Positions 35,196 to 43,335 of a DNA stretch of 64,000 nt are shown piece by piece. The notes beneath the pieces are model-generated. The model was given only the letters and a program-made list of their open reading frames with translations. It was not told the origin of the DNA and searched no databases. Numbering within the stretch: position 1 is the stretch's first letter; each line of letters begins with the position of its first letter. A program made the position numbers and the translations under genes. Source of the DNA: Luteibacter jiangsuensis (lineage in GTDB: Bacteria > Pseudomonadota > Gammaproteobacteria > Xanthomonadales > Rhodanobacteraceae); NCBI RefSeq assembly GCF_011742555.1, contig NZ_JAAQQR010000002.1, forward strand, positions 186,001-250,000, read 5' to 3'.

Positions 35196-35277
35196 TGTGG
35201 GAGCCGCTTCAGCGGCGATCCCGCGGCAGCGGGCACGCTGGCGCGAGCACCCAATCGCCGCTGAAGCGGCTCCCACA
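35196..35277. repeat. REP-like palindromic repeat, copy 5
   Basis: An ~82-bp copy in which both arms are the same unit facing each other (TGTGGGAGCCGCTTCAGCGG and CCGCTGAAGCGGCTCCCACA), giving a near-perfect 24-bp stem. The middle appears inverted relative to copies 1-3. It lies between convergent genes. Confidence 0.85.
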
Positions 35278-35297
35278 GAAGCGCCAGCGCCGGACCT

Positions 35298-35888
35298 TCA
35301 GCTCTTTATCGAGCGAAACGTGAGGTTGATGCGCGGGCCAACGACGCGCTTCCGCGCCGGCAACTCATGCTTGTAGAGACGCTGCGTGGCGCCGGCCATG
35401 CGCAGCAGGCTACCGTGCGTCAGCTCGATGGCGACCGGCTCGCCGCCCGACTTCGCACGGAAACGGAAGGTTCTCTCCGCACCGAGGCTCACCGACGCGA
35501 TCACGGGCGCCGGGCCGAGTTCCGGCTCGTCGTCGCTATGCCAGCCCATGCGGTCGCTACCGTCCCTGTACAGGTTGGCGAGCACACTGTTGAACGCGAC
35601 GCCGCAAGCGTCCGAGGCGCGCTCACGCAGCGCCTGCAACACCGGCGGCCACGTATGGGGAGCGAAACGCGTGCCGGAATAGCGGTAAGTGGCGTCGGCG
35701 TCGCCGATCCAGGCGCTCAACCGTGGCGAGTCCACCACGCGGCCGAACATCCTTATCCGATGCACTTCCCAGGGCAGCGACTCCTGTAGCGCCAGCAACA
35801 GGCGGTCGGCCTCGACGGGAGCCAGCCAATGCGGCGCGAACGTCACGTCGGCGCCGGGCAGGTCGATCCGGCGCGCGTCGAGGTTCAG
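35298..35888 (-). CDS. AlkB-family 2-oxoglutarate/Fe(II) dioxygenase
   Basis: About 196 aa of an AlkB-like DNA/RNA demethylase. The iron ligands are HxD in GWHSDDEPELG and the later His in YKHELP. The 2OG-binding Arg is in the terminal NLTFRSI. The substrate-side NSVLANLYRDGSDRMGWH is typical. No ATG lies near the N-terminus. Candidates are CTG at 35888 (overlapping the amidase stop as CTGA), GTG at 35936 or GTG at 35846. It follows the amidase gene directly and is probably translated by coupling. Confidence 0.88.
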   Translation of the reverse strand: MNLDARRIDLPGADVTFAPHWLAPVEADRLLLALQESLPWEVHRIRMFGRVVDSPRLSAWIGDADATYRYSGTRFAPHTWPPVLQALRERASDACGVAFNSVLANLYRDGSDRMGWHSDDEPELGPAPVIASVSLGAERTFRFRAKSGGEPVAIELTHGSLLRMAGATQRLYKHELPARKRVVGPRINLTFRSIKS

Positions 35889-37285
35889 GCGGGCTCCACG
35901 GGATAGGCCGGTTCGGCGTCCAGCGACGAAGCGCACACCCCGGCAAGTTCGAGCAGGCGAAGGTCGGAGCCACGCGCACCGACCAGTTGCAAGCCGATCG
36001 GCATGCCGTTGGGCAACGTGCCCATCGGAATACTGACCGCCGGGCATCCGGCGAGACTGGCGAATCCGCAAAGGTCCGCCTGCGACGACGGCACGGGCCC
36101 GTCCAGAGGAAAGGCCCCTTGCGGCGTGGTCGGCAGCACCAGGACATCCACCTGCGCGAAGAGGCGCCGCATCTTCAGGGTCGCCGCGTCCAGCACGAGG
36201 TCGGCGGCGGCATAGTCGGCCGCGGATTTCTTCGCCGCGAAGTCCACCATGTCGCGGAAGCCCGCCGATACGGGATAGGCCTCGTCCGCAAGCTCGGTGG
36301 CGAAGGTGTTGAGCATCTCCGCTTCCATGAGCAGAAGGCCGGCACGGCGGGTGCGTGCGAAATCCCAGTCGGAGAAGTCCACGGTACGCCGTTCGCCCAG
36401 TTCGCCCTGCAACTTCGCCAGCGCGGCCTCGAACACGTCGATGACGTCTTTCTCCACACCGACCGCCGCGAGATCGGGCAGGAACCCCGCGCGCAGGTTG
36501 CCGGGCTCCCAATCGGGCGGCGAGAAGGCGACACGCCGGCGGCGCGAGCGCGCGTCGTCGGCGTCATAGCCTGCCAGGGTTTGCAAGAGCACCGTGAGAT
36601 CGTCGACGCCACGCGCGAGGAGGCCCACGGCGTCGAGCCGGCGCGCCGCGGGAACGAGGCCACGCGCGGAGATCTCGCCATGCGTCGGCTTCAGTGCGTA
36701 AACGCCGCAGTAGCTGGCGGGGACGCGGATCGAGCCCAGCGTGTCCGACCCGATCGCGGCCACTGCCATGCCGGCGGCCACGGCTGCGGCCGCGCCGCCC
36801 GACGAACCGCCCGCTGTATAGCCGAGACGGTGCGGATTGTGCGTTGCGCCATGGAAGGGGTTGTTGGTCGTGAGACCGAGCGCGCCCTCGTCCATGTTCG
36901 TCTTGCCCAGCAGCACGGCGCCGGATGCCCGCAGGCGGGCCACCGCGTGCGCATCCTCGCCTGGCACGACCGTGCGGCGGCGCATACCCGCGCGCGTCGG
37001 CACACCGGCCACGTCGAAATTGTCCTTGATGGCGAGCGGCAGGCCATCCAGGCGACCGATCACCCCGTCGCGCCGACGACGATCCGCCGCCAGGGCCTGC
37101 TCCTGGATCAGCGAGACGCTGAAGTCGACATACGCGTTGAGGCGGGGGTTCAGGCGCTCGATGGCGTCCTGGTACACGTCGGAAAGAGCCTGGGGCTGGA
37201 CCCGTCCTATGGCAAGCCAGTGCAGTATCTGCAACAGGGTGGCGCGGCGCATGTCGTTATCGGCGACCGGCGGCATCGTATTCAT
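35885..37285 (-). CDS. Amidase (amidase signature family)
   Basis: A 466-aa amidase with the Ser-cisSer-Lys centre: Lys in LAIKDNFDV, first Ser in GYTAGGSSGGAAAA and nucleophile Ser in SDTLGSIRVPASYCG. It hydrolyses an amide bond of unknown substrate. It is not the GatA subunit as far as context shows, because gatB and gatC are absent. The ATG at 37285 has AAGGAG 6 bases upstream. It is divergent from the ETF-QO gene and precedes alkB. Confidence 0.92.
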   Translation of the reverse strand: MNTMPPVADNDMRRATLLQILHWLAIGRVQPQALSDVYQDAIERLNPRLNAYVDFSVSLIQEQALAADRRRRDGVIGRLDGLPLAIKDNFDVAGVPTRAGMRRRTVVPGEDAHAVARLRASGAVLLGKTNMDEGALGLTTNNPFHGATHNPHRLGYTAGGSSGGAAAAVAAGMAVAAIGSDTLGSIRVPASYCGVYALKPTHGEISARGLVPAARRLDAVGLLARGVDDLTVLLQTLAGYDADDARSRRRRVAFSPPDWEPGNLRAGFLPDLAAVGVEKDVIDVFEAALAKLQGELGERRTVDFSDWDFARTRRAGLLLMEAEMLNTFATELADEAYPVSAGFRDMVDFAAKKSAADYAAADLVLDAATLKMRRLFAQVDVLVLPTTPQGAFPLDGPVPSSQADLCGFASLAGCPAVSIPMGTLPNGMPIGLQLVGARGSDLRLLELAGVCASSLDAEPAYPVEPA

Positions 37286-37433
37286 GAACTCTCCTTGCGC
37301 TTGGGAGGATTATGAACGCGAGATGTGAAGATCATGCAACCCCAGCCGTTTGAAACGGCTTATTTGCCCGAATACCGGCGAAACCGGACAATACCGGGTT
37401 GATTCCGCAGCCAGCCAACCGAGTGAGCCAGCC

Positions 37434-39041
37434 ATGAGCGAACGCGAAACCATGGAATACGACCTCGTCGTCGTCGGGGCAGGCCCCGCCGGCCTCGCGT
37501 TCGCCATCCGCACGAAGCAGCTCAACCCGGACGTGTCGGTCTGCGTGATCGAGAAGGCCTCCACGATCGGTGCGCAGATCCTTTCCGGCGCGGTGATCGA
37601 ACCGGGCCCGCTGGACCGTCTGCTGCCCGAATGGCGCAAGGCGCCGCCCCCGGTGTGCGTGCCGGTGACCAAGGACGAATTCTGGTTCCTGTCGGGCCCC
37701 GAGGCGGGCACGAAGAGTCCCGTCACCCCGCCGCAGATGAACAACCACGGCAACTTCATCGTGAGCCTCGGTGCCCTGTGCGCCTGGCTGGCACCCCAGG
37801 CCGAGGCGCTGGGCGTGGACGTGTTCCCGGGCTACGCCGCCGCCGAGGCGCTGATCGACGACAACGGCGCGGTGGCCGGCGTGCGCATCGGCGACATGGG
37901 CATCGCTCGCGACGGCTCGCACAAGCCCGGCTACACGGAAGGCATCGACATCCGGGCGAAGGTCACCGTGCTCTCCGAAGGCTGCCGCGGCCATATCAGC
38001 AAGGCGCTCGTCAAGAAGTTCGACCTCGACGCGAACAGCGATCCGCAGACCTACGGCATCGGCCTCAAGGAACTCTGGCAACTGCCGCCGGGACGCGGCA
38101 CGCCGGGCAAGGTGGTGCACACCGTGGGCTGGCCCCTGCCCAGCGACGTGTACGGCGGCAGTTTCCTGTATCACCTCGACAACGATCGCGTGGCGGTCGG
38201 CTTCGTCGTCGGCCTGGACTACCCGGACCCGAACTTCTCCCCATTCGAAGCCTTCCAGCAGTTCAAGCACCACCCGAACGTGAAGGGCCTGCTCGAAGGC
38301 GGCAGCATCGTGTCCGCCGGCTCGCGCGCCATCATCGAAGGCGGCTACCAGTCGCTGCCAAAGGTGGAAATGCCTGGAGCCATCCTCATCGGCGACGCGG
38401 CCGGGCTGGTCAACGTGCCGAAGATCAAGGGCACGCACCAGGCCATCGCCTCGGGCATGCTCGCCGCCGAGCACCTCATGGCGACGCAATTCGATCCGTC
38501 TGGCTGGGACGCCAAACTGCGCGCCTCGGCGATCATGAGCGAGCTGAAGAAGGTGCGGAACATCCGCCCCGGCTTCGCCAAGGGCCTGTGGCGCGGCCTT
38601 GCCAACGCCGCGTGGGAAACGCTCACCGTCGGCCGTTCGCCGTGGACGCTGAAGAACCACGCCGACTGGTCGTCGCTCGTCAAGCTCGACAAGTACGAGG
38701 CACCGAAGAAGGACTATGTCGAGCGTACCCTTGCGCCGCGCGACCGACTCGCCAGCGTGTACTTCGCCGCCACCGAACACGACGAAGACCAGCCGGTGCA
38801 CCTGAAGGTGGCCGACACGAACATCTGCATCGAACGCTGCACTGTGGAGTACGGCAATCCCTGCCAGCGCTTCTGCCCGGCAGGCGTCTACGAGATCGTG
38901 CAGGACGACGCCGGGCGCCGGTTGCAGATCAACTCGGCCAACTGCGTGCACTGCAAGACGTGCGATATCAAGGATCCGTACCAGATCATCACCTGGGTGA
39001 CGCCCGAGGGTGGGTCTGGGCCGAATTATCAGAGTCTCTGA
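37434..39041 (+). CDS. Electron transfer flavoprotein-ubiquinone oxidoreductase
   Basis: A 535-aa membrane-surface enzyme that passes electrons from reduced ETF to ubiquinone. It has an N-terminal FAD site (VVVGAGPAGLAFAI) and the second FAD segment GAILIGDAAGLVNVPKIKGT. The C-terminal 4Fe-4S cluster has Cys in CxxxC, RFCP and CVHCKTC (about residues 465-515). The start is taken at ATG 37434; ATG 37452 is an alternative. It serves FadE-type dehydrogenases. Its ETF partner genes are 10 kb downstream, beyond a block of glycan genes. Its stop overlaps the first glycosyltransferase start (TGATG). Confidence 0.96.
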   Translation: MSERETMEYDLVVVGAGPAGLAFAIRTKQLNPDVSVCVIEKASTIGAQILSGAVIEPGPLDRLLPEWRKAPPPVCVPVTKDEFWFLSGPEAGTKSPVTPPQMNNHGNFIVSLGALCAWLAPQAEALGVDVFPGYAAAEALIDDNGAVAGVRIGDMGIARDGSHKPGYTEGIDIRAKVTVLSEGCRGHISKALVKKFDLDANSDPQTYGIGLKELWQLPPGRGTPGKVVHTVGWPLPSDVYGGSFLYHLDNDRVAVGFVVGLDYPDPNFSPFEAFQQFKHHPNVKGLLEGGSIVSAGSRAIIEGGYQSLPKVEMPGAILIGDAAGLVNVPKIKGTHQAIASGMLAAEHLMATQFDPSGWDAKLRASAIMSELKKVRNIRPGFAKGLWRGLANAAWETLTVGRSPWTLKNHADWSSLVKLDKYEAPKKDYVERTLAPRDRLASVYFAATEHDEDQPVHLKVADTNICIERCTVEYGNPCQRFCPAGVYEIVQDDAGRRLQINSANCVHCKTCDIKDPYQIITWVTPEGGSGPNYQSL

Positions 39042-40297
39042 TGGACATCGGTTGGAAGCTTCGGCGGATCCGGCACCTGGTTCGCCGACTGAAGGGCAGC
39101 ATCGCGATGCGCGGCTGGCGTGGAACCTTACGCCGTATTGGTCGACCTCGCGCAGTCGTTGAATCGGTCCAGGGCGAGGTCTTCGTCCAGCGTCCCGCCC
39201 CTGGCCACCCTCCGCGCCGAATTCTCGTTATCGAAAGCATGACACCGGATCCGTCGCGCGATTCCGGTTCGGTTCGCCTGTGCCGAATCTTCGCGTTACT
39301 GAACGCCGACGGATGGGAGATCGACTTTCTTGCGGACGACGGCGACAGCTCCTCCGCCGATGCCGTTCGCCTCGGCGCCCTTGGCGTGAGGATCGTGCGC
39401 GAGCAGCCCCTGCAATGGCTAAGGCGTGAAGGCGTGGCGCTCCACGCCGTCATGCTATGCCGCCTTCCGGTCGCGGACCAATATATCGACGTGGTCAGGC
39501 GCCATGCGCCGCACGCCCGCGTTGTCTTCGACACCGTCGACCTGCACTTCATACGGGAACGCCGTGCCGCCGAATTGATGGGTGCCCCCGCCATGATGCG
39601 GCGCGCGATACGCCTGCGCACCCATGAACTCGCCATGGTCGGACGCTGCGACACCACGTTGGTGGTGAGCATGGATGAGCGAAACGTCCTCCAGCAAGAG
39701 GCGCCTCGCGCGCATGTCGAACTGGTCAGCAACATCCACGACGTGCATGCGCCAGCACGCGGCTTCCATGGCCGCAGCGGACTGTTGTTTGTAGGCGGCT
39801 TCGGCCATCCTCCCAACGAGGATGGCGTGCGCTGGTTTGTGGAAAAAATCCTTCCAGGTGTACGCACGGTGGCACCTGACACAACATTGCACCTGGTCGG
39901 CGATATCGACGAGCATTCGCGAAAGGGCATCGAGGGCGAAGGTATCGAGATTCACGGACGCCTGGCCGACATCGCTCCTCTTTTCGGGCAGGTGCTGATC
40001 TCGGTGGCACCGCTGCGCTTCGGCGCGGGGGTGAAAGGCAAGGTCAATCAGGCCATGAGCTTCGGGGTTCCCGTGGTGCTGACAAACGTCGCCGCCGAGG
40101 GCATGCACCTGAAGGACGGCGTGGACGCATTGATCGCCGACACGCCGGAGGCTTTCATCGCGGCGATCCTCCGACTGAGCCATGACGAAACGTTGTGGGC
40201 CCGAATCTCCGACGCGAGCATGGAAAACGTCCGCCTGCACTTCTCCGTCGACATCGCGCGGGACGCCTTGCGCCGCGCTCTGGATGCCGGGAAATGA
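39041..40297 (+). CDS. GT4-type glycosyltransferase
   Basis: A 418-aa cytoplasmic glycosyltransferase with a basic N-terminus. The GT-B fold is shown by the N-domain start RILVIESMTPDPSRDSGSVR, a C-domain start GLLFVGGFGHPPNEDGVRWF, and the donor region APLRFGAGVKGKVNQAMSFG with GVPVVLTNVAAEGMH. The donor sugar is unknown. The ATG at 39041 overlaps the ETF-QO stop by one base. It overlaps the next gene by ATGA. It is the first gene of the glycan locus on this side. Confidence 0.9.
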   Translation: MDIGWKLRRIRHLVRRLKGSIAMRGWRGTLRRIGRPRAVVESVQGEVFVQRPAPGHPPRRILVIESMTPDPSRDSGSVRLCRIFALLNADGWEIDFLADDGDSSSADAVRLGALGVRIVREQPLQWLRREGVALHAVMLCRLPVADQYIDVVRRHAPHARVVFDTVDLHFIRERRAAELMGAPAMMRRAIRLRTHELAMVGRCDTTLVVSMDERNVLQQEAPRAHVELVSNIHDVHAPARGFHGRSGLLFVGGFGHPPNEDGVRWFVEKILPGVRTVAPDTTLHLVGDIDEHSRKGIEGEGIEIHGRLADIAPLFGQVLISVAPLRFGAGVKGKVNQAMSFGVPVVLTNVAAEGMHLKDGVDALIADTPEAFIAAILRLSHDETLWARISDASMENVRLHFSVDIARDALRRALDAGK

Positions 40298-40530
40298 AGC
40301 ACATCACCCGCATGTTGCTGCGGCGCATGATGGCGATCATGGCGCGACATCCGCGATTGAAGCGCGGACTGGTCGACCTCGTCTATCGCCTGCCGTGGGT
40401 CGACATGCGCCTGCGGCAACTGGCCGCCCGCAGCGCTCACGACAGAGCCCTGCTCGATCTCGATATCAAGCGAATGCCGGAGGGCAGCCGCCGCAGTCTC
40501 GAGCGGATGAAGGCAAGGATGCGACAGTGA
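40294..40530 (+). CDS. Small basic protein in the glycan operon
   Basis: A 78-aa protein, rich in Arg, Met and Leu (MKHITRMLLRRMMAIMARHP, then LVDLVYRLPWVDMRLRQLAA). It is probably helical and may bind a membrane surface or a partner enzyme. Both ends overlap neighbours (ATGA with the upstream GT4, GTGA with the downstream GT), so it is almost certainly translated. No known family is recognised. Confidence 0.75.
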   Translation: MKHITRMLLRRMMAIMARHPRLKRGLVDLVYRLPWVDMRLRQLAARSAHDRALLDLDIKRMPEGSRRSLERMKARMRQ

Positions 40531-43325
40531 AGATCCATATCGACATGCAGGGGCTCCAGACAGAGAGCCGTCACCGGGGCATCGGCCGCTACACGCGCGC
40601 CACGACCGTGGAATTCCTGCATGCCATCCAAGGACGGCACGACGCACGATTGCTCTTCAACGCCGCCCTGGGCGGCATTGACGAGGCCGTTGTCGACTTC
40701 GCCGAAAAGAACCTGCATCCGCCACGGACCCTGTTCGGGCCGTTGCGCGGAACATCGTTCGACAACCCGGGCAACGACGCGCGGCGCGAAGCCGCGGAAC
40801 GGGTCTACAGTCATGCCCTAGATATCGGAGGCGCCGATGTCGTCTGGCTCACCAGCCTGATCGAAGGTTACAAAGACGATGCGGTCATGCCGAGCGACCT
40901 GCCCCGGCAGCTGACCGTCGCAACGCTGTACGACGTGATCCCACTAGGTTCCGGGGGCGATCTTGGCCAGTCCCGCGCGCGCGAGTGGTACATGCGAAGG
41001 ATCGACATGCTTCGGCGCTGCGATCTGTTGCTCGCGATTTCCTCCTGGGTGCGCGACGACGCGATCCAGAGGTTGGGACTGGACGAAAGCCGCATCGTGA
41101 CCATCGGTGCCGGAGTCGACGCAAGGTTTCGGCCAGCGTCGGAGGGAGACCTTGATGCCCGGCTCCTTCATCGAATGGGTATCGACCGTCCTTTCCTGCT
41201 TTACAGCGGCGGCACCGACAAGCGAAAGAACGTGGAAGCGCTCTTCCCCGCCTTCTCGGCGCTGCCGAAAGCGCTACGGGACAAGCATCAGTTGGTCGTG
41301 GTCGGACGCCTCGACGCGCCGACGCGACAACGCCTGGAGCGCGCCGCTCGCGTCGCGGGACTCGATGACGGCGAAACCGTCTTCCCCGGCCATGTGCCCG
41401 ACGACGAGTTGATCCGCCTATACCAGGCATGTGCGCTCTTCGTGTTTCCTTCCGCGCAGGAAGGTTTCGGCCTGCCTCCCCTGGAGGCCATGGCATGCGG
41501 CGCGCCGGTCATCGTCAACAATGCCACCAGCCTGCCGGAGGTCGTGAATGACCCGTCGGCGATGTTCGATGCCTCGGAACCCTCGTCGATCACCACGGCG
41601 ATACGCAGCGTGCTGGAAGACCCCAACCGCGCCATCGCCCTGAGGGATGCCGGTGTCCGGCGCGCACGCGAGTTCAGCTGGCCCCGCGTCGCGGCGCGTG
41701 CCGTCGACGCCATGGAAGCGGCATGGGCTACGTTCACCCGCCCCCGAAACGCGCCTGCGCCGAACTATTCTCCTGCCGCCGCCCCCGTTGACGGTGCCAG
41801 TGCCCAGATCCCTATTTACCTCATGGATGACGACAACGTCGCTGAGCTCATGCCGGCGCTACGCGCATGGCCGGGGCTGGCCGAGTGGCAAGGTCCATTT
41901 CCAACGACCGCTGTGCCGGAACTCGAGCGCTATCGCGCCGGCGGCTGGAAGGCGGTTCTCGATCCTTACGCCGTCGACTGGCCACGTGTCCTCGCGCACG
42001 AATCGGTGGCCGTGCGCCAGGTGGAAGCACGACAGGACCACGAGGCACGGCGTCGATGGATCGGGGACAATGCATCGCACCCCCTCGTTCGCCAGCGCAT
42101 GGTCGAGGACGACATCGCCGCGCACATCGCGCACCGGCTCGACGAAGATGACCTTGCACGAGTCGCGGATGCCCTTGACCGCCTGCGGCCCAGCGGCAGC
42201 GCGCGGTGGCTGGTCGATGTCACGCACGTCGCCAGCGCCGACCTCGGCACGGGCATCCAGCGGGTGGTCCGCTCGGTCCTCAAACGTTGGCTTACCGCGC
42301 CCCCCGCGGGCATACGTATCGAGCCCGTCGCCTTCCGCGATGGCCTGTATCAACATGCCCACGGTTATGCAGCGGCATTGCTCAAGATACCGGTGCCCCC
42401 CGGTTTGGTCGAAGACACCGTCGCGATAACGGGCAACGAGACATTCATTGGCCTGGATTGGGCCATGGAAAGTCTGCCGGCTAGCGCGGACCTGTTACAC
42501 GCCTGGAGGCGCACCGGCGTGGGGATGCACTTCATCGTTCACGACCTGCTCCCGATCACGCTTCCAGAGGCGTTCCATCCCCAGACGCGCGAAGCGTTCG
42601 ATCGGTGGTTACGCCTGTCGACGGACCTCGCCGATGGCTTGCACTGCGTTTCACGCAGCACGGCGGATGAGCTGGCGACATGGATGCGAATGGAACGACG
42701 GAGCAGGACTCCCGCGACATCGACGTTCCCTCTCGGGGTCGAAGTGCCTTCGGCACTCGAGTCCGCCCGGCTGGACCCGACCACCGATAAAGCTCTCGCG
42801 ACACGGCCTTCTTTCCTCATGGTCGGCACCATCGAACCACGAAAAGGCCACGAACAGGCACTGGACGCCTTCGAACTGCTATGGGAATCGAACGCCGATG
42901 TGGTCCTCGTCATTGTCGGGAAGCGGGGCTGGATGGTCGGCGAGCTTATCCAGCGCCTTGAACAACATGGGGAAAGGGGGCGACGGCTCTTCTGGTTCGA
43001 AGGGTGTTCCGATGCCGCGCTGGACGCGCTCTACCGTGCGAGCACCGCGCTCCTGGTGACTTCGCTGGGCGAGGGCTTTGGCCTTCCCGTCGTCGAGGCC
43101 GCGCAGCGAGGCAAACCGGTCATAGCCCGGTCACTCAAGGTCTTTCGCGAGATCGCTGGCGACTACCCGTCGTACTTCGATGGCACGTCGCCCGCCGTGC
43201 TCGCCACCTACCTCGCCCGCTGGCTCGCCGAACGCCCCCTGCATGCCCCCCGCAGCGATTGGCCGACGTGGGACGATGCGGCGTCCGTACTTGCCGAGCG
43301 GATTGGTGAAGTATCGACGCGGTAA
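40527..43325 (+). CDS. Large bifunctional glycosyltransferase (two GT4 modules)
   Basis: A 932-aa protein with two GT-B glycosyltransferase modules. Module 1 (about residues 1-400) begins IHIDMQGLQTESRHRGIGRY and has FPSAQEGFGLPPLEAMACGA. Module 2 (about 550-932) begins WLVDVTHVASADLGTGIQRV and has SLGEGFGLPVVEAAQRGKPV. Both keep the EGFGLP donor-site Glu motif. Fused pairs like this occur in O-antigen polymerising mannosyl/rhamnosyl transferases such as WbdB-type enzymes. The sugar here is unknown. The start is GTG 40527. It ends 10 bases before the convergent minus-strand block. Confidence 0.9.
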   Translation: MKIHIDMQGLQTESRHRGIGRYTRATTVEFLHAIQGRHDARLLFNAALGGIDEAVVDFAEKNLHPPRTLFGPLRGTSFDNPGNDARREAAERVYSHALDIGGADVVWLTSLIEGYKDDAVMPSDLPRQLTVATLYDVIPLGSGGDLGQSRAREWYMRRIDMLRRCDLLLAISSWVRDDAIQRLGLDESRIVTIGAGVDARFRPASEGDLDARLLHRMGIDRPFLLYSGGTDKRKNVEALFPAFSALPKALRDKHQLVVVGRLDAPTRQRLERAARVAGLDDGETVFPGHVPDDELIRLYQACALFVFPSAQEGFGLPPLEAMACGAPVIVNNATSLPEVVNDPSAMFDASEPSSITTAIRSVLEDPNRAIALRDAGVRRAREFSWPRVAARAVDAMEAAWATFTRPRNAPAPNYSPAAAPVDGASAQIPIYLMDDDNVAELMPALRAWPGLAEWQGPFPTTAVPELERYRAGGWKAVLDPYAVDWPRVLAHESVAVRQVEARQDHEARRRWIGDNASHPLVRQRMVEDDIAAHIAHRLDEDDLARVADALDRLRPSGSARWLVDVTHVASADLGTGIQRVVRSVLKRWLTAPPAGIRIEPVAFRDGLYQHAHGYAAALLKIPVPPGLVEDTVAITGNETFIGLDWAMESLPASADLLHAWRRTGVGMHFIVHDLLPITLPEAFHPQTREAFDRWLRLSTDLADGLHCVSRSTADELATWMRMERRSRTPATSTFPLGVEVPSALESARLDPTTDKALATRPSFLMVGTIEPRKGHEQALDAFELLWESNADVVLVIVGKRGWMVGELIQRLEQHGERGRRLFWFEGCSDAALDALYRASTALLVTSLGEGFGLPVVEAAQRGKPVIARSLKVFREIAGDYPSYFDGTSPAVLATYLARWLAERPLHAPRSDWPTWDDAASVLAERIGEVSTR

Positions 43326-43335
43326 AGGTTAGCCC

